From Burkholderia arboris (GTDB lineage: Bacteria; Pseudomonadota; Gammaproteobacteria; Burkholderiales; Burkholderiaceae), in the NCBI RefSeq assembly GCF_902499125.1, contig NZ_CABVPX010000017.1, positions 1 through 64,000 on the forward strand: a stretch of DNA of 64,000 nt. Direction: 5' to 3'. A model generated the notes under the pieces. That model worked only from the letters and a program-made list of their open reading frames with translations, was not told the DNA's origin and did no database searches. Both the position numbers and the translations under genes were made by a program. Positions 1 to 8,596 of the stretch are shown here, in pieces (the stretch's first letter is position 1; every line of letters starts with the position of its first letter).

Positions 1-104
1 CGGCCGGCAGCAAGACGGCGGCCACGCCCGCGCCGGTCGTGCCGTGCCCGGCCAACCCGGCGTCCGGCGGCGACGCCGGCGCGACGGGCAAGTCCGGCGC
101 GTAA
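1..104 (+). CDS. C-terminal end of an unidentified protein (partial)
   Basis: An open frame enters from the left edge (codons in phase with base 3) and stops at TAA 102-104. The visible tail is rich in Ala, Pro, Gly and Thr and ends in ATGKSGA. It is low-complexity and carries no recognisable motif, so no function can be given. A perfect 13-bp stem-loop starts 11 bases after the stop, as expected at the end of a transcription unit, which mildly supports a real gene end here. The tail could also be a chance open frame in GC-rich DNA. Confidence 0.45.
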   Translation, partial: AGSKTAATPAPVVPCPANPASGGDAGATGKSGA

Positions 105-114
105 GCGGGCAGCG

Positions 115-148
115 CGCAGGCGAGCGCTCGAAGCGGCGCTCGCCTGCG
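115..148. terminator. Stem-loop after the left-edge gene
   Basis: A perfect 13-bp inverted repeat (115-127 and 136-148) encloses an 8-base loop. There is no T-run on either side, so it may be a weak or factor-dependent terminator or an RNA-stabilising hairpin. Confidence 0.5.
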
Positions 149-567
149 TGGCGTATCCGAGAGCGATCGCCGGCCGTGACAGGCGGCATCGCGCCGCCAC
201 GACCTGCACCGCGCCTCATCTTCATCGGCCGGACGGCGACTTTGCATTGTTTGTCAAAGTCGGCCGGAACCGGCGCCACGCCACACGGTCGGCTTGCGTT
301 TTCCGGCCCGATTGACGATCCTACGCACTTTCCGGCTCGCGCCGTTCGTCGTACGCGCCGGCCGGCGACGCCGGGCCGCGTTCGGTCCGACCGCCGTGAC
401 GCCCTGCGCCCGCACGCACACCGCGTGCACCGCAGTGGGGCAGCCGCATCGCGGGTCGCCGCGCATCGTCCGGCAACCGCCTCGTCTCATCCGTTCTCCC
501 CGGCGCCGTGCCGTTTCCCCGGCAGGCTTCCCGAACCCGCCCGTCCAGGGCTTTCGCTATTCCGTTT
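149..567. other. Intergenic region upstream of the Gcr-like gene
   Basis: About 420 bases hold no convincing gene. The open frames here are GC-driven, Arg/Pro-rich and matchless to the eye. The stretch around 240-260 is locally less GC-rich and could carry a promoter, but no clear -35/-10 pair was identified. Confidence 0.4.
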
Positions 568-2691
568 ATGTTTCGTTCCCTGACGACCCTGATCAAGAAG
601 TGGCGCGCGTCGCGCAATGCCGGTCACCAGCTCGATGCGCTGCTCGCGCATGCCGACGCCGATGCGTCGTATGCCGAGCGCAGCGAATGGCTGATCGAGC
701 TCGCGCACTGGCTGCACCGCAACGGCACGATGCAGGCCGCGCAGGACACCCCGGCCGATCGCGACGTCGACACGCGCGCGTATCCGGCTCATGCGCGGCT
801 GCGCTACCTGTTCCACGTGCTCGACCGCAACCCCGCCTGGAAAGCGCATGCCGCGCGCATCCTGCGCGGCATCCTGCGCGAGTGCGACGGCATCTCGCTG
901 CTGTGCGACGCCGGCATGCCCGTGCACTCGGGCTTCTTCGGCGCGCTGTTCGAGCGGATCGACTCGTCGCTGATCCCGCCCGCGCCGAACCGCCGCGAGC
1001 TGTCGGCGCTGTTCACGCTGATGTTCCCGGCGCCGGAAGACGCGAAGTGGATCGACGCGCTGCCCGACGACCTGCTCGCGCGCCTCGCCGAGCTGATTTC
1101 GTTCGACGTCACCGAGGAAGAGCGCCACGAACCCGGCTCGTTCTCGCGCGACCTGCTGGCCGCACTGCATAACCTGACCTGCCAGATCAGCTCGACCGGC
1201 CTGTCGCAGACGGTACGCAGCCGGCTGTCCGACGACGACGCGCGCAAGCCGCTCGAATCGCAGCCGTTCTACCGGCTCACGCGCGCGATGCTCGCGGTCG
1301 AGACCGCGCACGCGGCCGTCGAGGACGGCGGCGACCCGAGCAAGCTGCTGCACGAGGTGAACTATCTGCGCGTGCTGCTCGACGAATGCCGGATCGCCGT
1401 CGACGACGTGTTTTCGCACCTGTACCGCAACGGCGTGTCGGTCGACATCGTGTTCCAGGTCGAGCGGATGCGCATGCGCATCCTGCGTGCGGAAACACTG
1501 CTGAACGCGTGGATGGCGCGCGACGACCTGCGCGGGATGGCGCACCTGACGGCCGAACTCGTCGACGCGAACCAGAACAGCCAGAGCGTCACGCACCTCG
1601 TGCGCAGCAACTTCTCGCTGTTCGCGCGCAAGCTCGTCGAGACCAACGCGGACACCGGCGAGCACTACATCTCGCGCGGCCGCGCCGAGTACCTGAAGAT
1701 GCTGCGGATGGCCGCGGGCGGCGGCCTCGTCACCGTCGCGACCGTGTGCGTGAAGTTCGCGATCACGGGCGCGCACCTGCAGTCGATGCTCGAAGGGCTG
1801 CTCGCCGGCGTCAACTACGCGGCCAGCTTCATGCTGATGCACTTCCTGCACTTCACGCTCGCGACCAAGCAGCCCGCGATGACCGCGCCGACGCTTGCGC
1901 GCGAGCTCGACGACACCGGCCACGAGGAAGGCGTGAAGGCGTTCGTGTCGTCGGTGATCGCGCTGATCCGCACCCAGGCTGCCGCGATTTCCGGCAACGT
2001 GCTCGTCGTGCTGCCCGTGTGCCTGCTCGTGCAGCTGTTCGCGGGCAACGTGCTGCACGCGAATCTGATCTCGCCCGACAAGGCGCACGCGACACTCCAC
2101 TCGTTCTCGCTGCTCGGGCCGACGCCGCTCTACGCTGCGCTGACGGGCGTGCTGCTGTGGGCGTCGAGCCTGCTCGCGGGCTGGGCCGACAACTGGTTCG
2201 TGCTGCACCGGGTCGGCGACGCGCTCGCGTACAACCGCCGGCTGCGCCTCACGCTCGGCGCGGCCGGCGCCGCGAAGCTCGCGCACTTCTGCCGCTCGAA
2301 CGTCGCCGGCGTGGTCGCGAACGTCGGCCTCGGCCTGATGCTCGGCCTCGTGCCGGCGATCGTCACCGTATTCATGTTCCCGTTCGAGGTGCGCCACGTG
2401 ACGCTGTCGGCCGGCTCGATCGGGATCGCGCTCGGCGTGCTGGGCAAGGATGCGCTCACGACGCCCGAACTGTGGTGGGCCGGCGCCGGCGTGCTCAGCA
2501 TGGCGATCCTCAACGTGCTGGTGAGCTTCGCGCTCGCGTTCACGATGGCCGTGCGCTCGCGCAGCCTGCGCCGCACCAAGGTGCGCGCGCTCGTCGCCGC
2601 GATCGTCCGCACGGTGCTGTCGAATCCGCTCGCGCTGTTCTGGCCGGCCGGCGGCCAGGCCGAACGCGCCGGTCAGACGGGCTCGCACTGA
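568..2691 (+). CDS. Gcr-family 'site-specific recombinase', probable polytopic membrane protein
   Basis: The 707-residue protein matches in length and character the family annotated as site-specific recombinase Gcr (SpecificRecomb). I chose the ATG at 568 because the protein character begins there (MFRSLTTLIKKW); in-frame codons upstream give Arg/Pro-rich filler. The N-terminal half is soluble and helical. From about residue 380 to 690 there are roughly seven strongly hydrophobic stretches (for example around VTVATVCVKFAI, VLVVLPVCLLVQLF and VANVGLGLMLGLVPAIV), so it should sit in the inner membrane. No tyrosine or serine recombinase catalytic motif is visible, and the family name is probably misleading. 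It stands alone, followed by a methyltransferase gene on the same strand. Family assignment is fairly sure; function is unknown. Confidence 0.8.
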   Translation: MFRSLTTLIKKWRASRNAGHQLDALLAHADADASYAERSEWLIELAHWLHRNGTMQAAQDTPADRDVDTRAYPAHARLRYLFHVLDRNPAWKAHAARILRGILRECDGISLLCDAGMPVHSGFFGALFERIDSSLIPPAPNRRELSALFTLMFPAPEDAKWIDALPDDLLARLAELISFDVTEEERHEPGSFSRDLLAALHNLTCQISSTGLSQTVRSRLSDDDARKPLESQPFYRLTRAMLAVETAHAAVEDGGDPSKLLHEVNYLRVLLDECRIAVDDVFSHLYRNGVSVDIVFQVERMRMRILRAETLLNAWMARDDLRGMAHLTAELVDANQNSQSVTHLVRSNFSLFARKLVETNADTGEHYISRGRAEYLKMLRMAAGGGLVTVATVCVKFAITGAHLQSMLEGLLAGVNYAASFMLMHFLHFTLATKQPAMTAPTLARELDDTGHEEGVKAFVSSVIALIRTQAAAISGNVLVVLPVCLLVQLFAGNVLHANLISPDKAHATLHSFSLLGPTPLYAALTGVLLWASSLLAGWADNWFVLHRVGDALAYNRRLRLTLGAAGAAKLAHFCRSNVAGVVANVGLGLMLGLVPAIVTVFMFPFEVRHVTLSAGSIGIALGVLGKDALTTPELWWAGAGVLSMAILNVLVSFALAFTMAVRSRSLRRTKVRALVAAIVRTVLSNPLALFWPAGGQAERAGQTGSH

Positions 2692-2847
2692 GCCCGCGGC
2701 AGTGCGGCGGCGCCCGGCCGGGTGTCGCCGCGCCTGCCTCCCGGCACGCGAAAGCAGCCGCCCTGCGGGCGCTGCCACACCGAAACGCCGGCCCCGGCCG
2801 CCCGCGCCGCGTACAATGGTGGACTTTTGCACGTCCTCACCCGCCTT

Positions 2848-4149
2848 ATGTCCTCGCCCACCCTGTTCGAATTCTTCGCCCCCTGCCCGCGCGGCCTCGA
2901 AGCGGCGCTTGCCGCCGAGCTGGCCGAAATCGCCGGCCGCCACCTGAACGGCGCGCCGTTCACCGCGGGCGCGCAGGTGCCGGGCGGCGTCCATTTCAGC
3001 GGCGGCTGGGCCGCCGGCATGGCCGCGAACCTCCATTCGCGGATCGCGAGCCGGATCCTGCTGAAGATCGCGCACCGCGCGTACCGCAACGAGCAGGACG
3101 TCTACGCGCTCGCGCTCGAGCAGCCGTGGGAGCGCTGGTTCGCGGCCACGCAGACGCTGCGCGTCGACATCACCGCGATCAAGTCGCCGCTGAAGAGCCT
3201 CGAATTCGCGACGTTGCGCGTGAAGGACGCGATCTGCGACCGGATGCGCGACAAGACCGGCGCGCGCCCGAGCATCGACACCGGTGCGCCGGATGTGCGC
3301 GTGTTCGCGTTCCTGACCGCCAACGAGTGCACGCTGTACCTCGATACGTCGGGCGAGCCGCTGTTCAAGCGCGGCTGGCGTCTCGACAAGGGCGCGGCGC
3401 CGCTGCGCGAGAACCTCGCGGCCGGCATCCTGCGCCTGACGGGCTGGACGCCCGGCACCGCGCTGTACGACCCGATGTGCGGCAGCGGCACGTTCCTCGC
3501 GGAAGCCGCGCAGATCGCACTCGGCGTGGCGCCCGGCTGCGAACGCCGGTTCGGCTTCGAAAAGCTCAAGCAGTACGACATCACCGCGTGGCAGGGGCTG
3601 AAGGTCCCGGCGCTGGACGCGAAGCGCGCGGCGCGCGCCAAGCGCAACGACGCGCTCGGCGTGTACGGCAGCGACATTTCCGGCGACATGCTCGAGAAGG
3701 CCCGCGCGAACCTCGAGCGCGCGGGCGTGCCGTCGGTGTGGCTCAAGCAGGTCGACGCACGCGGGATGACGCCGCCGTGCGACGCGCCGGGCATCATCCT
3801 CGCGAACCCGCCGTACGGGGAGCGGATCGAAGTGCGCGGCCGCAGCGCGCGCGGCGAAGTGCGCGAAACCGGCCGCAACCGCGGCAACGACGACGCGTTC
3901 CGCCGCACGCACACCGACGCGCCGGACAGCGAGTTCTTCAACGTGCTCGGCGATGCGCTGAAGCAGCGCTTCACGGGCTGGCAGGCGTTCCTGCTGACGT
4001 CCGACCGTTCGCTGCCGGGCCTGCTGCGCCTGCGCGAATCGGCCAAGACGCCGCTGTTCAACGGCGCGCTCGAATGCCGGCTGTTCCGCTTCGACCTGAT
4101 CGCCGGCAGCGTGAAGGCACGCCCGGCCGCGCCGGAAGGCGACGCATAA
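2848..4149 (+). CDS. THUMP-domain class I SAM-dependent RNA methyltransferase (RlmL-like)
   Basis: A 433-residue protein. An N-terminal THUMP-type RNA-binding region (about residues 1-160) is followed by a Rossmann methyltransferase domain. The SAM-binding motif DPMCGSGTFLAEAA lies near residue 208 and the amino-methyltransferase motif NPPYGER near residue 320. It corresponds to the N-terminal, m2G2445-forming half of E. coli RlmKL; the C-terminal RlmK half is absent, which is common in this lineage. The substrate is therefore expected to be 23S rRNA guanine N2. The ATG at 2848 was preferred over 2722 because homology-like sequence (MSSPTLFEFFAPCPRGLE) begins there. A TACAAT box at 2812-2817 suits a promoter with a short leader. 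Confidence 0.88.
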   Translation: MSSPTLFEFFAPCPRGLEAALAAELAEIAGRHLNGAPFTAGAQVPGGVHFSGGWAAGMAANLHSRIASRILLKIAHRAYRNEQDVYALALEQPWERWFAATQTLRVDITAIKSPLKSLEFATLRVKDAICDRMRDKTGARPSIDTGAPDVRVFAFLTANECTLYLDTSGEPLFKRGWRLDKGAAPLRENLAAGILRLTGWTPGTALYDPMCGSGTFLAEAAQIALGVAPGCERRFGFEKLKQYDITAWQGLKVPALDAKRAARAKRNDALGVYGSDISGDMLEKARANLERAGVPSVWLKQVDARGMTPPCDAPGIILANPPYGERIEVRGRSARGEVRETGRNRGNDDAFRRTHTDAPDSEFFNVLGDALKQRFTGWQAFLLTSDRSLPGLLRLRESAKTPLFNGALECRLFRFDLIAGSVKARPAAPEGDA

Positions 4150-4181
4150 GCATCCGTCCGCTTCCACAAGCGACGACGTCT

Positions 4182-4205
4182 CAGGGGCCGCTATCGCGGC
4201 CCCTG
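4182..4205. terminator. Stem-loop between convergent genes
   Basis: A 10-bp perfect stem (CAGGGGCCGC with its complement) with a TATC loop lies between the convergent methyltransferase and AHSA1 genes. It has no T-run; it is probably a shared terminator-like hairpin. Confidence 0.5.
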
Positions 4206-4222
4206 TGCCATTTCGCAGCCGG

Positions 4223-4687
4223 TCAGTGCTTCGATTTCGACCAGCGCCCCATCGTGAACGGCAGCGCGTGCCCCGTCTCGAGCAGCGTCTTCAGGCTCGA
4301 CAGCACGACCGGCCAGCCGCCGCGAATGCCGCGATCCATCTCCGAACCGGCCAGGAGCCCGTCGTGCGTGACGGTCAGCTTCACGACACCTTCATGCGGC
4401 TCGACGAGGTAGGTCACGCGCGATTCCTCGCCCTCCCCCGACGGCGTGCGCCACGTGACCACCAGCCGGTGCGGCGGATCGTTCTCCACCACTTCGCCGA
4501 CGATGTCGACCCGCGACGGATCGTCGTAGTCCTGATGTTCCCAGCGCGAGCCCGGCCGCCAGTCGGGTGACGCATTGCGATGCCGCACCCAGTAGTCTTT
4601 CGTCAGCTCGGCGTTGGTCAACGCATCGAACACGCGCTCGGGCGTCGCTGCGATGAAGGTCACGTACACAAAGGCGGGATTACCCAT
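4223..4687 (-). CDS. SRPBCC / AHSA1-domain protein
   Basis: A 154-residue protein of the START-like SRPBCC fold, AHSA1 type. The N-terminal FIAATPERVFDALTNAELT is the family signature, and the central tryptophan-rich strands (WRPGSRWEHQDY) line the usual hydrophobic pocket. These single-domain proteins bind hydrophobic ligands; the ligand here is unknown. The start overlaps the end of the ArsR-type regulator by 8 bases, so the two genes are co-transcribed and translationally coupled. ArsR-AHSA1 pairs are frequent in bacteria, and the regulator probably controls this gene together with itself. Confidence 0.9.
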   Translation of the reverse strand: MGNPAFVYVTFIAATPERVFDALTNAELTKDYWVRHRNASPDWRPGSRWEHQDYDDPSRVDIVGEVVENDPPHRLVVTWRTPSGEGEESRVTYLVEPHEGVVKLTVTHDGLLAGSEMDRGIRGGWPVVLSSLKTLLETGHALPFTMGRWSKSKH

Positions 4688-5012
4688 CGTCGTCTCCTGT
4701 TTCGCCGGCCGCTTCGAGCCCGCGCTTGAGATCCGCCAGCGCCTGGAGGCGCTGACGCTCGAACTTGCCGATCCAGCGTTCCGCGATGTCGTGGATCGGC
4801 ACCGGATTCAGGTAATGCAGCTTCTCCCTGCCGCGCCACGTCGTCGCGACGAGATTCGCGGCCTCGAGCAGCGCGAGATGCTTGCTCACGGCCTGCCGGC
4901 TCATCGCGAGCCCGTCGCACAGCTCGGACAGCGTCTGGCCGCTCTTTGCGTGCAGCAGGTCCAGCAACTGACGGCGCGTGGCATCGGCCAGCGCCCTGAA
5001 AACGAGATCCAT
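4680..5012 (-). CDS. ArsR-family winged-helix repressor
   Basis: A 110-residue regulator. The winged-helix domain occupies almost the whole chain: LADATRRQLLDLL, then the recognition-helix region LAMSRQAVSKHLALLEAA. No metal-binding ELCVCDL-type cysteine motif is present, so it is not an arsenic or metal sensor; it belongs to the metal-independent branch usually paired with AHSA1-like genes. A perfect inverted repeat 26 bases upstream of the start is the likely autoregulatory operator. A VOC-family gene is divergent. Confidence 0.92.
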   Translation of the reverse strand: MDLVFRALADATRRQLLDLLHAKSGQTLSELCDGLAMSRQAVSKHLALLEAANLVATTWRGREKLHYLNPVPIHDIAERWIGKFERQRLQALADLKRGLEAAGETGDDDG

Positions 5013-5038
5013 GCCACTCCCGGGTCAATGGCTTCATT

Positions 5039-5058
5039 ATGCAACCAAATGGTTGCAT
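5039..5058. promoter_or_regulatory. Probable ArsR operator
   Basis: A perfect inverted repeat, ATGCAACC-AAAT-GGTTGCAT, lies 26 bases before the ArsR start codon and about 120 bases before the divergent VOC gene. Size, symmetry and position fit a winged-helix dimer site. Binding is inferred. Confidence 0.7.
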
Positions 5059-5180
5059 GTCAAGGGTGACAACTCTACTGACAATACGGTGTCAGCAGCC
5101 CGCGCTCACACTGCAATCCCGGCGCAATGCAGGCTGGTTTCCGCACCGAACCCGAATAACAACGCAACAAGGAGCTCGTC

Positions 5181-5585
5181 ATGACGACCGCAACTGCCAC
5201 CGCAACCCTGGAACGCGCAATCGCCTGGTTCGACATTCCGTCCCTCGATTTCGAACGGGCGATCCGCTTTTACGAAACCGTGCTGCAGACCACGTTGCGG
5301 CGCGAAATCTTCGGCGGCGTGCCGATGGCCACGTTCGATCGCGAGGCGTCGAGCACGGGCGGCAGCATCGTGTTCGATCCGCAGCAGATGAAGCCGAGCG
5401 CGAACGGCGTGCTCGTCTACCTGAACGCAGGCGAATCGGTCGTCGCGGCGCTCGAACGTGCGAAGCGCGCGGGCGGCGTCGTGCAGGGCACGGTCGTCGA
5501 GCTGCCGAACAACTACGGCTACGTCGGCTACCTGATCGACACCGAAGGCAACCGCGTCGGTCTGCACGCGCCGAAATGCCACTGA
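5181..5585 (+). CDS. VOC-family (glyoxalase/dioxygenase superfamily) protein
   Basis: A 134-residue single VOC module. IAWFDIPSLDFERAIRFYE gives the first beta-alpha unit and GYVGYLIDTEGNRVGLHAP the typical C-terminal strand pair. Such small proteins include metal-dependent lyases, dioxygenases and resistance proteins; nothing visible picks a substrate. The start is preceded by AAGGAG at about 9 bases. It is divergent from the ArsR-AHSA1 pair and followed by a WYL regulator on the same strand, so either regulator could control it. Confidence 0.88.
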   Translation: MTTATATATLERAIAWFDIPSLDFERAIRFYETVLQTTLRREIFGGVPMATFDREASSTGGSIVFDPQQMKPSANGVLVYLNAGESVVAALERAKRAGGVVQGTVVELPNNYGYVGYLIDTEGNRVGLHAPKCH

Positions 5586-5658
5586 GCGCACCGGTCAGCG
5601 GGCGGGCGCGGCGCTATCATCGCGAAGTCCCCGTAACGGAAGGAATCGAGGTGCTGTC

Positions 5659-6345
5659 ATGACCCGCCGTGCCGACCGCCTGTTCCAGATCGCCGAGCTG
5701 CTGCGCGGGCGTCGTCTCACGACCGCGCAGCAGCTGGCCGACTGGCTGTCGGTGTCACCGCGCACGGTCTATCGCGACGTGCGCGACCTGCAACTGTCAG
5801 GGGTGCCGATCGAAGGCGAGGCCGGCATCGGTTACCGGCTGAACCGCAACGCGAGCTTGCCGCCGCTCACGTTCACGGCCGAGGAGCTCTCGGCGCTCGC
5901 CACCGGCGCGCGCATGCTCGAGACCTGGGGCGGCGCGCGCTTCGCGAGTGGCGCGCGCTCGGCGCTCGCGAAGATCGCGTCGGCAATGCCGGCCGACAAG
6001 CGCACGGCGCTCGACCGCCTGCCGGTGTTCGCGCCGTCGTTCCACATCGACGAGACGTTCTGCGCAAAGGTCGACGCGATCCACCAGGCCATCGACACGC
6101 GCCACATCGTGAGCTTCGACTATCGCGACCGGCTCGGCGCGCATTCGCAACGCCGCGTATGGCCGCTCGGTCTCGTCTACTGGGGCGGGCGCTGGACGAT
6201 CGGCGCGTGGTGCGAGCTGCGCGGCGATTTCCGCACCTTCGACATCGCGCGAATGGGTGACATCACCGTGCACGAGCAGTTTCCGGACATGGAAGGACGG
6301 CGGATCGCCGACTACATGCGGATCGCGGAAGCGCCGATGCGCTGA
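5659..6345 (+). CDS. YafY-like HTH/WYL-domain transcriptional regulator
   Basis: A 228-residue protein. An N-terminal DeoR-type helix-turn-helix (residues about 1-60, with QLADWLSVSPRTVYRDVRDL) is followed by a WYL domain (about 130-215, RHIVSFDYRD through GRWTIGAWCELR). WYL domains sense small ligands or nucleic acid. The family commonly regulates its neighbours, here most plausibly the VOC gene 73 bases upstream. No operator was recognised. Confidence 0.9.
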   Translation: MTRRADRLFQIAELLRGRRLTTAQQLADWLSVSPRTVYRDVRDLQLSGVPIEGEAGIGYRLNRNASLPPLTFTAEELSALATGARMLETWGGARFASGARSALAKIASAMPADKRTALDRLPVFAPSFHIDETFCAKVDAIHQAIDTRHIVSFDYRDRLGAHSQRRVWPLGLVYWGGRWTIGAWCELRGDFRTFDIARMGDITVHEQFPDMEGRRIADYMRIAEAPMR

Positions 6346-6426
6346 CGCTCTGCGGCGGCGGGCGCGAAGCCGCGCGCCGCCGTCATTCGTTGCCCGACCG
6401 CCGTTCGGCGCCCGGCCATTCCCGCG

Positions 6427-7350
6427 TTATCCGCCGAACACCACCGGCCGCTTCGGCCGCTCGTCGACGTGCAGCGAAAACACGTCCGCCCGCGCGTAGT
6501 GGCCGACGACGTCGAAATCGTAGCGCGCCCGCACCAGCTCGTCGGTATCGATGCGCGCGGTCACGAGCCCGGCCTCGCCGATCAGCGGCTCCGTCAGCAG
6601 GTCGCCGAGCGGCCCGACGATCACGCTGCCGCCGCGGATCAGCGGCCGCTCGGGATCCCAGCCCGGCACGTCGATGCCGAGCGCACGCGGCGACGGCTGC
6701 ACCTGGCACGCGCTCACGACGAAGCAACGCCCTTCATGCGCGATGTGGCGCATCGAGCTCTGCCACAGGTCGCGCTCGTCGACAGTCGGCGCACACCAGA
6801 TCTGCACGCCTTTCGCGTACATCGCGCAGCGCAGCAGCGGCATGTGGTTCTCCCAGCAGATCGCGGCGCCCGCGCGGCCGGCTGCCGTTTCGACGACGGG
6901 CAGCGTCGAGCCGTCGCCCTGCCCCCAGATCAGCCGCTCGGTGCCGGTCGGCATCAGCTTGCGGTGCTTCGCGACGAGCCCGTCGCGCGGATCGAAGAAC
7001 AGCGCCGTGCAGTACAGCGTGCTGCCGCCGCGCTCGATCACGCCGACCACGAGGCTCGCTCCCGTACGCTGCGACAGCGCGGCCAGCTCGTCGGTCTCGG
7101 GCCCCGGCACGTCGATCGCCTGCGCGGCATAGCGCGCATACGCGTCGCGGCCTTCGGGCAGCCGGTAGCCGAGCCGCGTGCCGAAGATTTCGCCTTTCGG
7201 ATAGCCGCCGAGCACGGCCTCGGGCAGCACGACGAGCGACGCGCCGCTGTCGCGAATCGCGGTTTCGTAGCCGAGGATCGTGTCGAGCGTAGCGCGCGTG
7301 CCGGCGGGCGACGCGCCGATCTGCAAGGCGGCGATGACTGACGTGGACAT
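6427..7350 (-). CDS. Nitrilase-type carbon-nitrogen hydrolase
   Basis: A 307-residue enzyme with the Glu-Lys-Cys catalytic triad of the nitrilase superfamily: E44 in [12 protein letters not shown], Lys in [11 protein letters not shown], and Cys in [11 protein letters not shown]. The CWEN(H)M form around the cysteine is characteristic of true nitrilases, which turn nitriles into acids and ammonia, rather than amidases, so nitrilase activity is likely; the substrate is unknown. The gene is divergent from a LysR regulator across an 80-base region with repeated ATCGAT half-sites, which suggests LysR-controlled induction. Confidence 0.9.
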   Translation of the reverse strand: MSTSVIAALQIGASPAGTRATLDTILGYETAIRDSGASLVVLPEAVLGGYPKGEIFGTRLGYRLPEGRDAYARYAAQAIDVPGPETDELAALSQRTGASLVVGVIERGGSTLYCTALFFDPRDGLVAKHRKLMPTGTERLIWGQGDGSTLPVVETAAGRAGAAICWENHMPLLRCAMYAKGVQIWCAPTVDERDLWQSSMRHIAHEGRCFVVSACQVQPSPRALGIDVPGWDPERPLIRGGSVIVGPLGDLLTEPLIGEAGLVTARIDTDELVRARYDFDVVGHYARADVFSLHVDERPKRPVVFGG

Positions 7351-7384
7351 GGTGGCGACTCCGGTGAATGGGATGCCGCCATCT

Positions 7385-7415
7385 TTATCGATAAGATGTC
7401 ATCGATCAAATCGAT
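7385..7415. promoter_or_regulatory. Candidate LysR binding region between nitrilase and lysR
   Basis: ATCGAT occurs three times in 29 bases (7387-7392, 7401-7406, 7410-7415); the first is extended to the palindrome TTATCGATAA. The cluster lies in the divergent promoter region, as expected for LysR-type sites. Binding is inferred. Confidence 0.5.
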
Positions 7416-7430
7416 AGAAAGATATCTGTC

Positions 7431-8351
7431 ATGAATGTGGATGATATCGCCGGCCTCGACCTGAACCTGCTGAAGGTGTTCGAGGCGCTGTACGAGGAAG
7501 GCGGCGCGAGCCGGGCGGCGCTGCGGCTCGGCCTCACGCAGTCGGCCGTCAGCGCGGCACTCGCGCGGCTGCGCGTGATCTACGCCGATCCGCTGTTCGT
7601 GCGCACCGGCCGCGGGCTCGCGCCGACGCCGCGCGCGGACGAACTGAAGCCGATCCTGTCCGACGCGCTCGACCGCTGCCGCGAAAGCCTCGCGATCGCG
7701 GCCGACAGCGGCGAGCGCGTTGGCCGCACGATCTCGGTCGGGCTGTCCGACGACTTCGAGATCGCGCTCGGTCGCGCGCTGATCGATGCGGTCGCGCGCG
7801 AAGCCGCGGGCATCCGGCTGATCTTCCGGCAGACCCACAGCGGCATCGCCGGCGATGCGCTGCTGCGGCACGGTGTCGATCTCGCGATCGCGTCGGGCGG
7901 GTTCTCGGCGAACGGGCTCAGCCGGCGCGCGGTCGCGACGGGCGGCTATGCGTGCCTGATCGACCCGGGCGCCCGCGCTCAGCGGCCGCGCACGTTGACG
8001 CTCGCCGACTTCCTGCGGCGCGACCACCTGCTCGTGTCGTCGGGCGGCGTGATCGGGATCGTCGACGAGGCGCTGGCCGCGCTCGGCCACAAGCGGCGCG
8101 TCGCCGCGTCGACCACGCATTTCGCCGCGCTGCCGTACCTGCTCGCCGGCTCCGACGCGATCGCAACGATTCCCGCGCACGCAGCGCGCACGATCGCGCA
8201 ATCGACGCCGCTGCGCGCGCTCGCGTGCCCGGTCGACCTGCCGCGCTATCCGGTCGAAATCGGCTGGCGCACGAGTACGCAGCGCGATCCGGCAATCGTG
8301 CGCGTGCGCGACACGATCGCCGCGTGCGTCACGCGCCTCGTCGCGCCATGA
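7431..8351 (+). CDS. LysR-family transcriptional regulator (nitrilase-linked)
   Basis: A 306-residue regulator with an N-terminal winged HTH (LNLLKVFEALYEEGGASRAA, then LGLTQSAVSAALARLR) and a periplasmic-binding-like effector domain of about 200 residues. It belongs to the NodD/SyrM-like branch judging by the DLNLLKVFEAL opening. It is divergent from the nitrilase and most likely controls it in response to the nitrile, its product or a related signal. Confidence 0.92.
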   Translation: MNVDDIAGLDLNLLKVFEALYEEGGASRAALRLGLTQSAVSAALARLRVIYADPLFVRTGRGLAPTPRADELKPILSDALDRCRESLAIAADSGERVGRTISVGLSDDFEIALGRALIDAVAREAAGIRLIFRQTHSGIAGDALLRHGVDLAIASGGFSANGLSRRAVATGGYACLIDPGARAQRPRTLTLADFLRRDHLLVSSGGVIGIVDEALAALGHKRRVAASTTHFAALPYLLAGSDAIATIPAHAARTIAQSTPLRALACPVDLPRYPVEIGWRTSTQRDPAIVRVRDTIAACVTRLVAP

Positions 8352-8596
8352 ACGACGGCGCGTCAGCGCTGCCTGCCGCGCCGCCGGCGTGTGCCGAATC
8401 CGCACAACCGCATGGACGCCGCTTTTCACCCGGGACGACGGCCGTGCCGCCGTGTTCCGCACGATCGATCGTGCATGAACGCGGCGCGAACCGGACCCGT
8501 GCCGCAGCACATCGGCAGGATGCAGCGCTTACGGGGTCGGATTCGTCTAACGAGAGGGCCGGCAGCGTTCGGGCGCAACCGGTAAAATGCCGAACC
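8352..8596. other. Intergenic region before nudJ
   Basis: The 245 bases show no convincing gene. A TAAAAT -10 box at 8583-8588 ends 9 bases before the nudJ start codon. Either the leader is extremely short or transcription starts at another site. Nothing else was recognised. Confidence 0.4.

Noticed and set aside
487-4167. A 1226-codon antisense open frame over the first two genes
   Set aside because: Composition is typical of a shadow frame and both underlying genes have clear family features on the plus strand.
1386-4412. A 1008-codon plus-strand frame
   Set aside because: It overlaps two well-supported genes in another frame and is Arg/Pro/Ala filler.
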